The notes beneath the pieces are model-generated. The model did not search any database. It had not been told where the DNA came from and saw only the letters and a program-made list of their open reading frames with translations. Both the position numbers and the translations under genes were made by a program. Positions 12,601 to 25,949 of a DNA stretch of 64,000 bases are shown here, piece after piece. Source of the stretch: Warburgia ugandensis (lineage: Eukaryota > Streptophyta > Magnoliopsida > Canellales > Canellaceae). Location of the stretch: the NCBI GenBank assembly GCA_035236585.1, contig CP141136.1, positions 27,629,426 to 27,693,425 on the forward strand, given 5' to 3'. The stretch's first letter is position 1. Every line of letters starts with the position of its first letter.

Positions 12601-12942
12601 GTTTTCTGGCCGTATGAAAAAATAGGGTAGGCCTTTTAAAGGCTCATTTGTGAGTGCCCGCGTCCAGTCCATGGGCCCCACGTGTATTTATCGTTTTACT
12701 CCCCCTTTTGCCATTTAATTAATACAAAACTTAACTTAATTAGCTATCTTTCCTTTGGTCTCCGATTTTAGCATTCTTAGTGGCATTGGATTCCATTTTT
12801 TTAGTACATTCCCATTATTGAGGTTTTAAATCAAGATTTTATCTCCAATTTCCCAAATCCTTAATTTCCTAATTTTCCATTTTTTCCCCATAATTCTACA
12901 AAATTACATCTTTTGTAGAATTTAAAATTTTGGGTTATTACA
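9637..12942 (-). repeat. Right (5') LTR of the chromovirus, 3.3 kb
   Basis: Bounded by TGACATCCTGGG on the plus strand at the primer-site side and GGGTTATTACA at the outer end. It has no coding content. Its middle (10,130-10,950) matches the LTR pieces at 34.5-35.0 kb (same orientation) and 60.0-60.85 kb (opposite orientation), so it belongs to a repeated long-LTR family. The bases just outside (TGTTG, 12,943-12,947) could be a target-site copy, but no partner is seen on the left. Confidence 0.85.
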
Positions 12943-13052
12943 TGTTGTTATTTTGAATACTTCTAATTCATATATATCTAATGTTTGTTAAAATGCCTAA
13001 CCTAATCTTTTCATGTCTTACAAGTCTCTATGCAAATTTGCTTTGATTTCTT

Positions 13053-16000
13053 GTGGTAATGGACAAATATGCTTGGATGTCTATGACAAGGACTTCGAAA
13101 GAATATGAGGGTACAGAAAATTTCACAGAGTTTTCACTTCGGGCAGGTATTGATCGTAATCGCATTCGTTGTCCATGCTCAAAATGTGGAAACTTGAAAA
13201 AAGTAATTGCAGGGGTGTTGAGAGAACACTTGTGCTTTAATGGAATTGATGAAAGCTACTACCCGTGGATTTGGCATGGAGAAGAACTTCTGCATAGGCC
13301 CTCGATAAGGCCTGGAATATATGATCAAGACATTGCAGGAAGTGTTGGAGATAGTAGTACAACTGTACCAATAATTCGAGATGCACATGATGACTTCTAG
13401 GATAACCCTGAACAATTTCATGCTACATTAGAGGAAGCCGATTAGCCATTGTACCCCTGAGTGTAAAGATTATACCAAGCTATCCACAGTGATAGAACGT
13501 TATAACATGAAATTAAGATTTGGTTTTTCAGATCAAGATTTTATAAAAGTCTTGAAAGTAGTGGGTAAGATGCTACTGAAGGATAATAAATTGGCGAGGT
13601 CCACATGGGAGGCAAAGAAAACCATGGCTGCACTAGGGTTTAAGTATGAGAAGATATATGCATATTCCAATGATTGCATCTTGTATAGGAAGGAGCACAA
13701 GGATAAAACTACATGCCCAACTTGTGGACAGCTAAGATGAAAGTTAAATAAGAATTCAACTGAGACAGTTGCAGGCATTCCTGCAAAGGTTCTATGGCAC
13801 TTTCCCCCTATGCTAAGGTTTGAAAGAATGTTTCATATTGTTAGTATGGCATGCCAATGACAGAGTAGCTGATAGCTTTTCACCTCATCCAGCAGATAGC
13901 CCAACATGGCATGTGACCTAATTTTGGTAAAGAACCTAAAAACATACATTTAGCATTATCTGCGATGGGATTAATCCTCATGGTTCTATGAGTAGCAAGT
14001 ATAGTTGTTGGCCTGTTATATTAGTTTGTTACAACCTTCCACCATGCTAACTATGCTGATATCGGGTCCAAAGCAGCCAGGGAATGACATTGACATGTAC
14101 TTGTCTCCCTTGATCGATGATCTTGAGAAATTATGGGACATAGGCATTGAAGCATACGGCAAATACAAGAAAGAGTCATTCACCCTAAAGGCTATATTTT
14201 TGTGGATAATAAGCGACTTCCTTGCATACAATAATTTCTCTAGATGCACTATGAAGGTATACAATGCTTGTCCTATTTGTAGTGATCAAACATGTGTTGC
14301 ATGACTTAAACATGGTAGGAAAATGACATTCCTTGAGCATAGAAGGTGGTTACGTAGAGACCATTCATATCGTTCTGAGAAGGGAGAATTTAATAGGAGT
14401 GTAGAGATAAGGAGACCTCCAAAGATGTTGATAGGACGTCAGGTATTGGAGCTGGTTGAAAATATTAATGTCTTGTGGGGAAAGAATACGAAAAAATGAA
14501 GTAAACGTGTAGGTGAAAGTAATTGTAGAAGTTGTTGGAAGAAGAAATAAATATTTTTTCGTTTGCCATACTGGAAATCAATCCATATACACCATGTGCT
14601 TGATGTCATGCACATTGAGAAGAATGTGTGTGAAAGCATGACCGGTACCTTGCTAAATATCCCAAGAAAAACAAAGGATGGACTTGTAGCTCGAATGGAT
14701 CTTATGAACATGGGCTTGAAGAAGAGGTTGCACCCAGAGGAGAGGGGCAGTTGAGGAACATACTTGCCTAAGGAAAATTATATTCTCGATAAAGAGAAGA
14801 GGAGAATAATTTGTAAAACCTTGTTCGAGCTCAAAGTCCCAGACGACTACTCTTCAAACTTTAAAAACATTGTTTCCATGAAAGAGCTCAAATTGTTGAG
14901 GATGAAGTCGCACAATTGCCATGCATTGATGCAACACCTGCTGCCAATAGCAATACGTTCTGTGTTACCAGACAAAGTTAGGGGAGCTATTACAAAATTT
15001 TGCTACTTCTTTAATGCTTTATGTAAGAAGGTGGTTGATATTTCAAAATTAGAAGAAATTCAAGGTCATCTAGTGATAACTTTATATGAGCTTGAGACAA
15101 TCTTCCCACCATCATTCTTTAACATCATGGTACACTTAATAGTGCACCTCATTAATGAGGTTAGACTCGGTGGGCTAGTTTACTTGCGATGGATGTATCC
15201 ATTTGAGAGATGCATGAAACTTTTAAAAGGATATGTACGTAATCATAACCAACCAGAGGGGTGTATAGTTGAATGTTATATTGCAGAGGAAGTAGTGGAG
15301 TTTTGCATAGAGTACTTAGTAGGAGTGGATGCCATTAGAATCCTAAGAAAGAAACAATTAGTTGCATTTCATGATCCAAAGGTTGGCAAACCTCTATCGA
15401 GTGGTCGTGTATTGACTGTTGACTATAAAGAACAAGGCAGGCGTATCTTTATGTGTTGCAAAATGTTAATGAAGTCCAACCTTACATTGAGTAAGTTGAT
15501 CATGCCTGCATACCTGTATGTAAAATTTAATTGCTGATTGTTAATTACATTTTTCATGATTACTCTATTACTTTGTGTGTGTACGCAGTGAACACATGGA
15601 TGTACTCAAGGCAAAGAATTCAAGTTATGCAAAGAAACAGAAGTGGCTACAATTTGAGCATTATTGCACTTTCAATAATTGGCTACATAAGAAGGTAAAA
15701 TGAAAGAAAGCTCACTTAAGTTAAAAAGTTACATTTTGTATATATATATATATGTATGTATGTATGTATGTATTTTACTTAAGCCTACTTAATATACATA
15801 GATTCAAGATCAGCGAGAAGTAGCAGGAAAAGGTATATCAAAAACTTTGGGTTGGATGGCAATGGGACCATGACCAGAAGTAATAAAATATGCCAAACAT
15901 GCCATCAATGGTTATTACCTTTATACAAAAGTCTGTGATAACTTAAGAGTGTAATAGAATAGTGGAGTTAGCTTAGTTGCCAATGCTACATTCTTTTCAA

Positions 16001-16350
16001 GTTCAAAGGATAATAGGTCAAATGTGGCGGATGATATTTATTACGGGCTTATAAGAGAGATTTGGGCCTTGAATTATACTTTCAGAACTATGGTTGTGTT
16101 TAGGTGCGATTGGGTGGAACACAATAGCATCATAACTGATGCCCTTGGATTGACATTGGTTGACCTCAATAGGATTGGCTATAAAAAATAATCAATTTAT
16201 TTGGCATCTCAAGCAAAACAAGTATTTTATGTAGTGATAAGAGATGGTCAATAGTTTTATCATCCTGTTCAAGGGATTTTTATGAGGAAGACGATCTAGG
16301 AGATGCTAAAATCAATACCCTTCTATTACCAAAACAATCCCATCAATCGA
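13053..16350 (+). pseudogene. CACTA TNPD-type transposase, degenerate
   Basis: Domains in order: transposase-associated N-terminus (13,053-13,400) with DKYAWMSM and the zinc-binding CPCSKCGN; a central part of the Tnp2 family (13,489-14,304) with YEKIYAYSNDCILYRKEHKD-type text, then GPKQPGNDIDMYLSPLIDDL and ACPICSD; a stretch with HIHHVLDVMHIEKNVCESM (14,563-14,754); a DUF4218 part (14,764-15,537) with NCHALMQHLLPIAIR and WMYPFERCMK; MDVLKAKNSSYAKKQKW (15,597-15,650); and a DUF4216 part (about 15,810-16,250) with WALNYTFRTMVVFRCDWV and SQAKQVFYV. Normal members encode about 1,000 residues. Here the frame is broken by in-frame stops (for example at 13,398-13,400 and 13,738-13,740) and by frame changes between the blocks. 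The product would cut and join CACTA ends in the nucleus. Confidence 0.9.
15740..15772 (+). repeat. TA then TATG microsatellite in a transposase intron
   Basis: A (TA)n run passes into (TATG)n, between the exon-like block ending near 15,700 and the DUF4216 block. This position agrees with an intron of the transposase gene. Confidence 0.6.
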
Positions 16351-16459
16351 AGCACTACTTGGTGAGAATGAGGATTATGTGCATGAAAATGATGACAAAG
16401 ATGCTTGGGTTTGAAAACAATATATATTTTGGGGTACATGGAATATGCATATTAGTCAG

Positions 16460-18120
<1,661 letters not shown>

Positions 18121-18229
18121 TTCACCTATATTTAAACCATGAAATTAGACTTCAAGCCCAGAGAAAAAATGAGGGAGAAGAGACGAGAAGAAGAGGATCA
18201 AAGATGAAGGATAGGAGAAGGCGGCCGAT

Positions 18230-18930
18230 ACGTACCTGGTCGGGGGAGGAGATGCGTTCGGTCAGGTGGAGGGGAGATGGGTTCAGACGACGGGGAGGGG
18301 AGGAGGGAAGCTGGAGATGGGGCGGGGTGGTGTTCCGATGGGGGAGGGGAGTTCTAGAGGGGTAGGGGTGGGGTTTCAATGGGGGAGGCGAGGAGGGGAG
18401 CCGAAGAGGGGGCATGGTGGGGTTCCAATGGGGGGAGCTGGAGAGGGGTCCGGGGGGGTTCCAAAGGGGAAGGGGAGGAGGGGAGCCCGAGAGGGGATGG
18501 GGTGGGGTTTTGACGTGTGAGGGTAGGAGGGGAGGCGGAGAGGGGGTGCGGTGGGGGTTCGGGTGTGGTACCGCAGAGGGGTGGGGAGGGGAGCTGGGTT
18601 TGGACAATGGGGTGGAGTGGGGTTTTGACGGTGGAGGGGAAGAGGGGAGTCGAGAGAGGAGGTGGGGTGGGATGTGGGTTCGGGTGTGGTACCGCAGAGG
18701 GGTGGGGTGGGGGTTCAAGTGTGGTATCGAGAGAGGGGTGGGGAGGGGAGCTGGGTTTGGATGATGGGGGAAGTGGGTTTCGATGAGGGAGGGGAGGAGG
18801 GGAGCTGGAAAGGGGGCCCAGTGGGGATTTGGGTGGGATACTAGAGAGGGGGCGGGGTGGGGGTTCGGTGGGGTACCAGAGAAGGGGGAGGTGGGGGGCG
18901 GGGTGGGGTGGGGTTTTATTGATTTATTCT
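18230..18930 (+). repeat. G-rich minisatellite-like block
   Basis: About 700 bp with extreme strand asymmetry: G-runs of three to seven bases every few bases on the plus strand. Diverged units resemble GGGGAGGAGGGGAGC plus GAGAGGGG and GGTGGGGTT. A longer unit containing GTGTGGTACCGCAGAGGGG recurs near 18,565, 18,685 and (altered) 18,722. The gly-rich and pro-rich open frames across it are products of base composition. It lies between the repeat spacer and the TNPA-like gene. Confidence 0.85.
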
Positions 18931-20359
18931 TATTGACTAATTTTCATGGTTTTTATCTGAGAATTAAGTGATTTGTGTGAAAATCCTAGTTTTTGAGGTA
19001 TTCATTCAAATGAATCAAAGTTGAAAAGTGTGATCTTACAGGTGTGCTTGATTGCTTCCTCTTTTCTTTTGTTTAGTTGTAATCATTCTTTATAATTATT
19101 TCATTACTAAACTAAAAGTTTCGTTTTCATTGTTGATGAGTTCTTTAATTTGTGCTTATGTTATTCATGCTTATTAGATGTAGTTTAGTTGTATCTACAC
19201 TTGATTGTTAAATTAGTTTTCTTAAGGTATAAAATAAAAATATGTTAGTATAAGTATTTTTAAGATTAAATGATTCTAGGTTAAAATATTCATAAAAATA
19301 ACTCACCACTTTGACTACGAGAATCTTTCATAGCCTGAAGACAGGCTATACTTTGAATATAGAACTAACTCACCACTTTAAGGAAGTTCCATAATTTTCC
19401 CTACAACAAATTTCCTAAGTTCCATAATTTTCATACAAGAAGTTTCCTCATTTGAGATCTTTAACTAGTGTACTCTTTATGACCAAAGAAAACTTTGTGA
19501 ATATGTTTTAACTGAGTCTAAAATGTCCAAGTGATTTGATCTAAGATGTCCATTTCTAAAAGATCAAAGACATTATTTATTGTTGATCCAAGACTTCCAT
19601 TCTTGTTGATCCAAGGCGTCCATTCTTGTTAATCCATGGTGTTCATTGTTTGAGGATATAAGGCATCCATTCCTTGATTGATCTTGTCCTCCTTTGATCC
19701 ATCCTAGAACTCAAGCTGAAAGTGTTAACATGTTCATGCCAAAACTAGGCCAATACATGTTGTATTGCCTTTCATATTTCCTTTTATTCCAAAACTAGTG
19801 CATTTTAGGTGGCCCCATTACCTTGAATTTTTCATGCCTTGCTTTTCAATGTTTTTCTAAGCATTTGCCTTTTATAGATTTGATTTTCCATATTCTTTCA
19901 TGTAATTCTTTTCAAAAGCATGTATAGTTTCAACTTAGTTATCACATCATGGATCTATCAATCCTAGCTAGTCATGCTAGGTACTTCATGAATGTGTTTT
20001 CTTACTAGTTCAAGTTCAGGCATGTGTTATGATATTTTTTCAAGAAGGCATGTTCATTTAGCTTCCACTTTCACAATCATTGTCACAATGTTTCATGTTT
20101 AATACTTTGTTCACTAATTTATAACTTGAGTATTATCACATCATGCCATGGCTTATCTTATTGTTATGTGTTTCTTTGATAGCATTTCCATAGCTTATCA
20201 CATGTCAATTTCTAGAGCTTATATCATATTCATGTCCCTGTCACATCCATAGCTTATCACATGTCAAGGACATCGGTTTGGTTTCTTTAAATTCATTACA
20301 TATATAGCCTTTTTTTATTTCATTGTTCTAATATCATTGAGTGTTTCTTTGTAGTAACT
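18931..20359 (+). other. AT-rich spacer before the TNPA-like gene, with short tandem repeats
   Basis: No coding signal. It contains three copies of a 23-bp unit (TGTTGATCCAAGGCGTCCAT and variants) starting at 19,581, 19,604 and 19,627. CCATAGCTTATCACATGTCA occurs exactly at 20,188 and again at 20,247. It probably forms an intron or promoter region of the CACTA element's second gene. Confidence 0.55.
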
Positions 20360-23300
20360 ATGGAACAAGAAGAACATCAAACTGAAGATTACAGCCACAT
20401 GGAAGAGCATGAACAAGAGGCTAACATGAGCACTACTCCAAAAAGAAAGGGCAGAGGGTGAATAACAAAGGAAAAGGTCATCAAGAGAAAGTCGAAGGGA
20501 ATTAAAGAAACTGTTCAATACAATAGTAGAGGGTAAGAGATTGGTGAGAGTGCACTTGCTTATAGTAGTTTCGTATGCTCTATAGTAAGAAGCATCATTC
20601 CTATCACATTTGAGGATTGGAGACATGTGCTAACCTCGACAAAAGATTCAATATGGGAAAGGGGAAGGCATGTAAACATTAGGTACATGTATTATTTGCA
20701 TTATAACTTTTCTTATTTTTCAAATATAGTAATTTGATGTGTTCAATTTGTAGTCTGCCTTTGACATGCCAGATGACAAGAAGACGCTTGCTTTACAAGG
20801 GGAAGGTGAGCAATGGAGAAAATGGAAGAACTATCTTGTTCGCAATTACATAGCTTCAAATGTAGGAGCTGTCAAAGCTGTACACGATGTTTCTATTTAC
20901 TCCACATCATTGACTAAGAGTCTTGGAATGCATTTGTACAGAACTTCACCTCCATTGAGTTTGAGGTGTGTGCAAAAACTATGCTTCATTCTTTTAATTA
21001 CATGTAACGTTCAATTAGTGCACTTGATCACGCATGTAAAAATGTGCAGGCGAAGAGTGCAAGGGGAAGAAAGGTGCATGAAACAAATATGTAGCACCAC
21101 CTACCTAAGATGGGCTATGCTCGTTTAGAAGAGCTCAAAGTAAGCATCTGTGACAATTTATCCCATTCAATTTAATGTTATTATAGTTCTATACATGTTC
21201 TCTAATTGTAGTGCTTTGCATGTCAACAAAAAAAAGTTGTGACTATAGAACCCATTAATCGCCCCATCCTCTGGAAGATGGCGCATTCAATGGGCCATAC
21301 TGCAACAAGTTTGCAGATGAAGCTACTGCACAAATTGCTTTACGGATGGTAAGTGGTCCATTTGTCTATAAATTTTTTACAATTAATTAGATGAAATGAT
21401 CATGTCTTTCTAATTAAATTTTGTAGGACACTTTTACCCAAGAAAACTCTACTTCAGGAACTTTAAGCAGCACTTCTACTAAGGATGACATCATGTATAG
21501 GGCTATGGGCGAAGCAGGACCCCCTAGTTGAGTTAGGGGCACAGATCTAGATGTTATTCCTTCTACATTCTTTGGTAGGGGACGTATACCTAGAGTTCAA
21601 GATGATAAGCAGGCCTACAATGAGCTCATTGAGAAAGTAAAAGGTGATTTATTTAGATAGCTATGTGAGGGAGGTATGATGACTGTTCCTCGATCCCCCT
21701 GCTCAGCAATCGTGCCCTGATATACCTCCATTACATGCGAGCTACAACTCCCCATTTAAAGAAGATAATGAAGGATATCCACCTCCCCTTGAAAGGGAAA
21801 TTCCTACCCAAGAGGAGGTATATACATTGACAAAATTATAAATTTTCATTGTCCATTTGCAATAATTCTATATCTCAACCTCTTTATCACATATTTGATT
21901 TGTAGGTGGGTCAATGCCTATTGGCCTTGGATTCCCATCAAAATATCATGGCTATTGGTTCATGCTATGAGCATGAATCAAACATTTTGCACAAAATTAA
22001 TATGCCATCACATACTAAGCGGGTCTCCATTACTATGGCTTTGAATGCTAATTCTTGCCTACCATTCCCATTAGAAATGAAAAATATTATAACCGTTGGG
22101 GAGGCAGTTGCATATCAAGTCACTTGGCCAAAGGCATTAGTTATTCCCATAGAGTCCACGGTATGTATCTTATCATACTACATACCTTTCTCATTAATAT
22201 TTTTTAGCAAAAGGCCTCACTTAATTGTTTAATAGCTCTAAACAGTTAATCATCAACAAAATGAGGCACTGAAATAGGCCGCTATTCCAGCGACACCTTT
22301 AGCCGCTGCACCAATGGAACAAGTACTTGTATATATCTTTGGTTTTTCTTTAATCATAAATTAGGCCCTCTTCATATATTAATATTATATTATTTAACTT
22401 TTGTTTTTTACATCTTTTACAGCAGCCAATCGAGGAGTGTTTGGAAGTCCCACCTAACCCACCTCGATCCCTTAGGTTAATCTATGGTCTCATTAGCGTC
22501 TCATCAACAACAATATGGCAATCAATCCTGTACAAATCAAGCAGGGGGTGCTTGCTGAGGATGTTGTTGAAGTGCCACTTATGACAGAGGACTTATTGCG
22601 AGTTTGCCTATGAGATCAGCTCAAGCACCCCCACATTGTCTCCTACATGGGGCATATGCACATACTTGCTTGTAAATCATTTGGTATTTCATTACATATT
22701 ATATTTTAATAGTATATGTAATAATTATTTCTTTTTATGCAACTTCTTGAATGATGCTACTAGTCTTTTTTAAGGTGAGGGTACACTTTACCAATTCTTT
22801 GACCCTGGTGTCATTTTTGGAGCGACAGAGTAATGGCCAATTGAGAGGCGTGTTAAGGATATTTTTCCAAGCTTCTATCATTGCTCTCAGGGGCAAGGCT
22901 TAATAATTCCCTACAATAGCAGGTAAGTTTTAATTTTCTTGTTTTCTTGCCAATTTATTCTTTACTTCAGGATTGTCAACTTTCATTTCAATCCATATGA
23001 TTGTCTGTGTATGTCTCATTAGATGTTGTATGTTTTGGATGTGCATGGTGGTTATGCTTTCTTTTTTTATTCTTATGGAGCGCACATCTGCCCCATCCTC
23101 ATGGATATTATAAATAATTAAGCATTTATTTTTTTCATGTGTTATGTGTAGATAAGTAATTTGTTATTCATCGATAATTAATGTATTTGAAATTTAAATT
23201 TGTAGGACTTAGTGAGAATGGGATACAGTGACTGAGACTTTACAACCACCAAGACTCCCATGGAAGATTTTCAAGGTATATGAAATAGTTAATTGCTTTA

Positions 23301-23480
23301 ATTTATTACTAATTAAACTTACATAATTAAAAATGACATAATTTCTGAGTTCATTTTTGTTGTCCTTGGTTGCACAATGCCTAAACAGCAGTCTGATTGG
23401 GAGTGTGGATATTATGTCCTGAGGTACATGAGGATCCTAATATTTGATTGTACTCATGTCTCCCATTTCAAAAAGGTGGA
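20360..23480 (+). pseudogene. CACTA TNPA-like gene ending in a Ulp1-type protease domain, degenerate
   Basis: Exon-like blocks: an acidic then basic N-terminus from ATG at 20,360, and a Tnp-24-type block with IGESALAYSSFVCSIVRSI and ITFEDWRHV (20,520-20,690). A block with GEGEQWRKWKNYLVRNYI follows at 20,766-20,880. Next come MAHSMGHTATSLQMKL (about 21,277) and a DUF8039-like block (21,906-22,160) with LPFPLEMKNIITVGEAVAYQ. The C48/Ulp1 region begins at about 22,770 (YQFFDPGVIFG) and ends at 23,389-23,470 with QSDWECGYYVLRYMR, which holds the catalytic cysteine (TGT at 23,404-23,406) in its ECG motif. Introns with GT...AG borders fit several gaps. In-frame stops (TGA at 20,459-20,461 and others) make it a pseudogene. 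Ulp1 domains remove SUMO-like tags; in CACTA elements their role is not settled. Confidence 0.8.
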
Positions 23481-23728
23481 ACACTTTTTATTTTACATAA
23501 TCTTATATTTTCCTACAGTTTTTATGGATCTGGCTAAAAAGTCTTAGCTTAATTAAATATGTTTTATTTCAAGTTGCTGTGCTTTCTAAGTGGGCAAACA
23601 AGAAGAGTTACTCCAAAGTAAATCTCAATTAGATTACATGGAGTAACTACTTGGACTTAAAATACATAATAAATTATTTTATTCATTGATTTGTTTGTCT
23701 TCCTTAAGATTTTATTATTTTCTTTGAA

Positions 23729-23750
23729 ATATATATATATATATATATAT
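23729..23750 (+). repeat. (TA)n microsatellite
   Basis: Short AT run downstream of the Ulp1-like end. The DNA from 23,480 to 24,430 is otherwise AT-rich and non-coding, with repeated phrases such as TGGTTTTTCATGTTT near 24,011, 24,130 and 24,242. Confidence 0.7.
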
Positions 23751-24439
23751 GCATTTTAAGCAATGAATGAATGAAAATTTGGAGTGTGTGGGAATAAAGG
23801 AGTACAGATGTACTAAATTTAGAGTTTGAACATGAAGTGAATATGTGACAGTTGAATTATATAACTTTTATGAGATAAAGAATGAGAGGGTTACTTAGAA
23901 TGTGTATGGATAATGATGAGTATGGATGTTTTGTAGTCATTATGGATATATTAAGTGTTATATTTTAGCAATGATTCGGGCTATCAAGAAAGAAGTGGAT
24001 GCATGCTAGATGTTTGGTTTTTCATGTTTAAAAAGATTGTTTGTATTAGGTGTATAGAATGTTTCTTAAGATGTCGATTCATTGTAGTGGTTGGTGGCTT
24101 GGAATGTGTATGAAAGGTGTATATGATGTTTGGTTTTTCATGTTTTTAAAGATTGTTTGAAGTATTAGGACATATAATGTTTGTTATTCAATCTATACAC
24201 AGGTGATAATGTATGAAAGATGTGGATGCAATGTAGTGGTTATTGGTTTTTCATGTTTGTAGAAATTGAATTATTTTATTATATACATGGTATTTTGTAT
24301 TAAAAAGTAGATGAACATGTATTGTTTGTAAATAGGATCTTAATGTTTGTAATCATTGATTGAATATTAGATGTTTGTGTTATTCATTATATATAGGGAG
24401 GTGGAGCAAAGAATTTTTTTTGTAAAAATATATATATAT

Positions 24440-24930
24440 ATATATATTTTTAAATGACCTTAAAACTTCAAACTTTTAAATTCGTTATTTAAAACCGACT
24501 TTAAATTTTTAAACATTTAACGTCATTTTAAAGAAAATGACTTTAATATTTCAAACTTTAAAACAATTTTTGAAAAATAACTTTAACATTATTGATAATT
24601 TCGTTTAAATGTTTTTACTTTCAAAGTCACTTATATGAAAACGACTTCTAAAGTCATCAACATTAGAAGTCGTGTTTTTCAAAGCTACTTCTAAAGTGAA
24701 TTAATATTTGGTTGCTTTTGAAGTCACTTATAATAAAATGACTTCTATAGTTGAAGACTTTAGAAGTCGTTTTTGGATAAGTGACTTCAAAAGTATATGC
24801 CTTTTTGAAGTTGTTTAAAAAAAACAACTTTAAAATTTTTTTATTTTTAAAGTTGTTGTATTAAACGACTTTTCAAGTTGCCTCGATAGAACTTGCTTTG
24901 TAAGTGACTTCTATTATCACTTTTTATTGA
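24440..24930 (+). repeat. CACTA sub-terminal repeat array (right end)
   Basis: Dense direct and inverted copies of ACTT(C/T)AAAAGT and AAAGTCGTTT-type motifs over about 490 bp up to the terminal repeat. In the maize En/Spm family such arrays are binding sites for the TNPA protein. Here the motif is AT-rich and partly palindromic. Confidence 0.8.
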
Positions 24931-24956
24931 CTTGAAAAGCCCCCTATGTAGTAGTG
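24929..24956 (-). repeat. Right terminal inverted repeat of the CACTA element
   Basis: Read inwards from 24,956: CACTACTACATAGGGGGC then TTTTCAAGTC. A closely similar terminus starts at 40,973 (CACTACTACACATGAGGC then TTTTAAAGTC), which confirms both the boundary and the family. Confidence 0.85.
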
Positions 24957-25524
24957 GGATTATCATAAAAATAGGTGGCACAAGGTCCACACCATGTTTA
25001 GTTGTTAATGGAGTATATGCTCATATACTCCATTGTTGATCTTCACCTACTACTTAAAAGGGAAGTTATAAAGCTATTACTTGGATCTCTAACTAACTCT
25101 TTCTTGTTGTATTGCCAAATTCATGACGATGAAGGTTAATTGCTCAGCTCTTAATTATTGATATGGTTGTGGTTCTTTCATTGTTTATTGAGATGAATAA
25201 TTGATGAAATAGTACCGACAAACAATGATAAAAATGTATAGTATTACTTTTTAAAAGAGAAAAGATATATAGTACCAATATGTTAGTGACACAGTACACT
25301 CAAAGATAAAATCTTACCTTTCTAAAATGATTAGGATTATCCAAAGATATGTCAACTTAGATGTCAAAAGATAAGAACCTAACATGTATTTGTTTTAATT
25401 ACAAATAATTATATAAATGCAAGAATCAATTGTATGAAGAGATCTCCCATGTTATAGATTAAGATCAAGGACAATGTGAAAGATAGCAAATGATGAGTGA
25501 AATAGAAGGCTGGATTAGGTAAAG
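24957..25524. other. Flanking DNA between CACTA and copia fossils
   Basis: No coding content. It contains a near-perfect palindrome at 25,007-25,034: 13-bp arms AATGGAGTATATG and CATATACTCCATT with a 2-base spacer. Otherwise AT-rich. Confidence 0.6.
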
Positions 25525-25758
25525 AAGAACACAATTGTGAAATAATTTTCTGATGATTTCATTCACTGTTATTCTACAATATATAGAATATGTAGGAAGT
25601 ACATTTATAGGGAAAGAACAATTTACCAAGAAAGGATAATCAAAGTAATTACAGAATAATATAGGAAATAATGAATAAAAATTATCCTATAATTAAGAGA
25701 GAAATAAAGGTAATTACTGATTAAGAAGGTTAACCATATCAAACCCTTAATTCTAACA
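25525..25758 (-). repeat. 3' LTR of the copia fossil
   Basis: Matches 30,249-30,490 end to end. It starts on the minus strand with TGTTAGAATTAAGGG, next to a polypurine tract, and its other end reads CACAATTGTGTTCTT rather than a canonical ...CA. Confidence 0.88.
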
Positions 25759-25775
25759 CCCCCCCTCATGTTGGA
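25759..25775 (-). other. Polypurine tract of the copia fossil
   Basis: The minus strand reads CAACATGAGGGGGGG immediately before the LTR start TGTTAG. Confidence 0.75.
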
Positions 25776-25949
25776 GCATGGATATCACACATGTCTAACT
25801 TGCCTAAAGAGTCATAAAAAAACATTGCTAGCAAAGGCTTTGGTAAGAAAATCAGCTAGTTGACCTTCAAACCTCACAAAAGGAAATATAATGATCCCAA
25901 GTTCAAGCTTTTCCTTATTGAAGTGTCTATCAACTTCTACATGCTTCAT

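Larger units (their letters stand above)
2586..12942 (-). mobile_element. Ty3/gypsy chromovirus fossil (Tekay/Del-like) with a nested plastid insert
   Basis: Order on the minus strand: 5' LTR (9,637-12,942), primer site, gag, protease, reverse transcriptase, RNase H, integrase, chromodomain-like C-terminus, polypurine tract, 3' LTR (2,586-3,777). The motif set, the chromodomain-type tail and the very long LTRs (3.3 kb on the right) fit the Tekay/Del clade. A 1.35-kb plastid rpoC2 fragment sits between the RNase H and integrase parts. The element is broken in many places and cannot be active. The left LTR copy is recognisable over only about 1.2 kb. Age is hard to give because the LTRs are unequal, but the shared parts differ at many positions, suggesting an old insertion. 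It abuts the CACTA transposase gene on its right. Confidence 0.85.

Noticed and set aside
18152-18844. Gly-rich (plus) and Pro-rich (minus) open frames
   Set aside because: Several overlapping frames on both strands stay open because of the G-rich repeat block; there is no domain and no plausible start.
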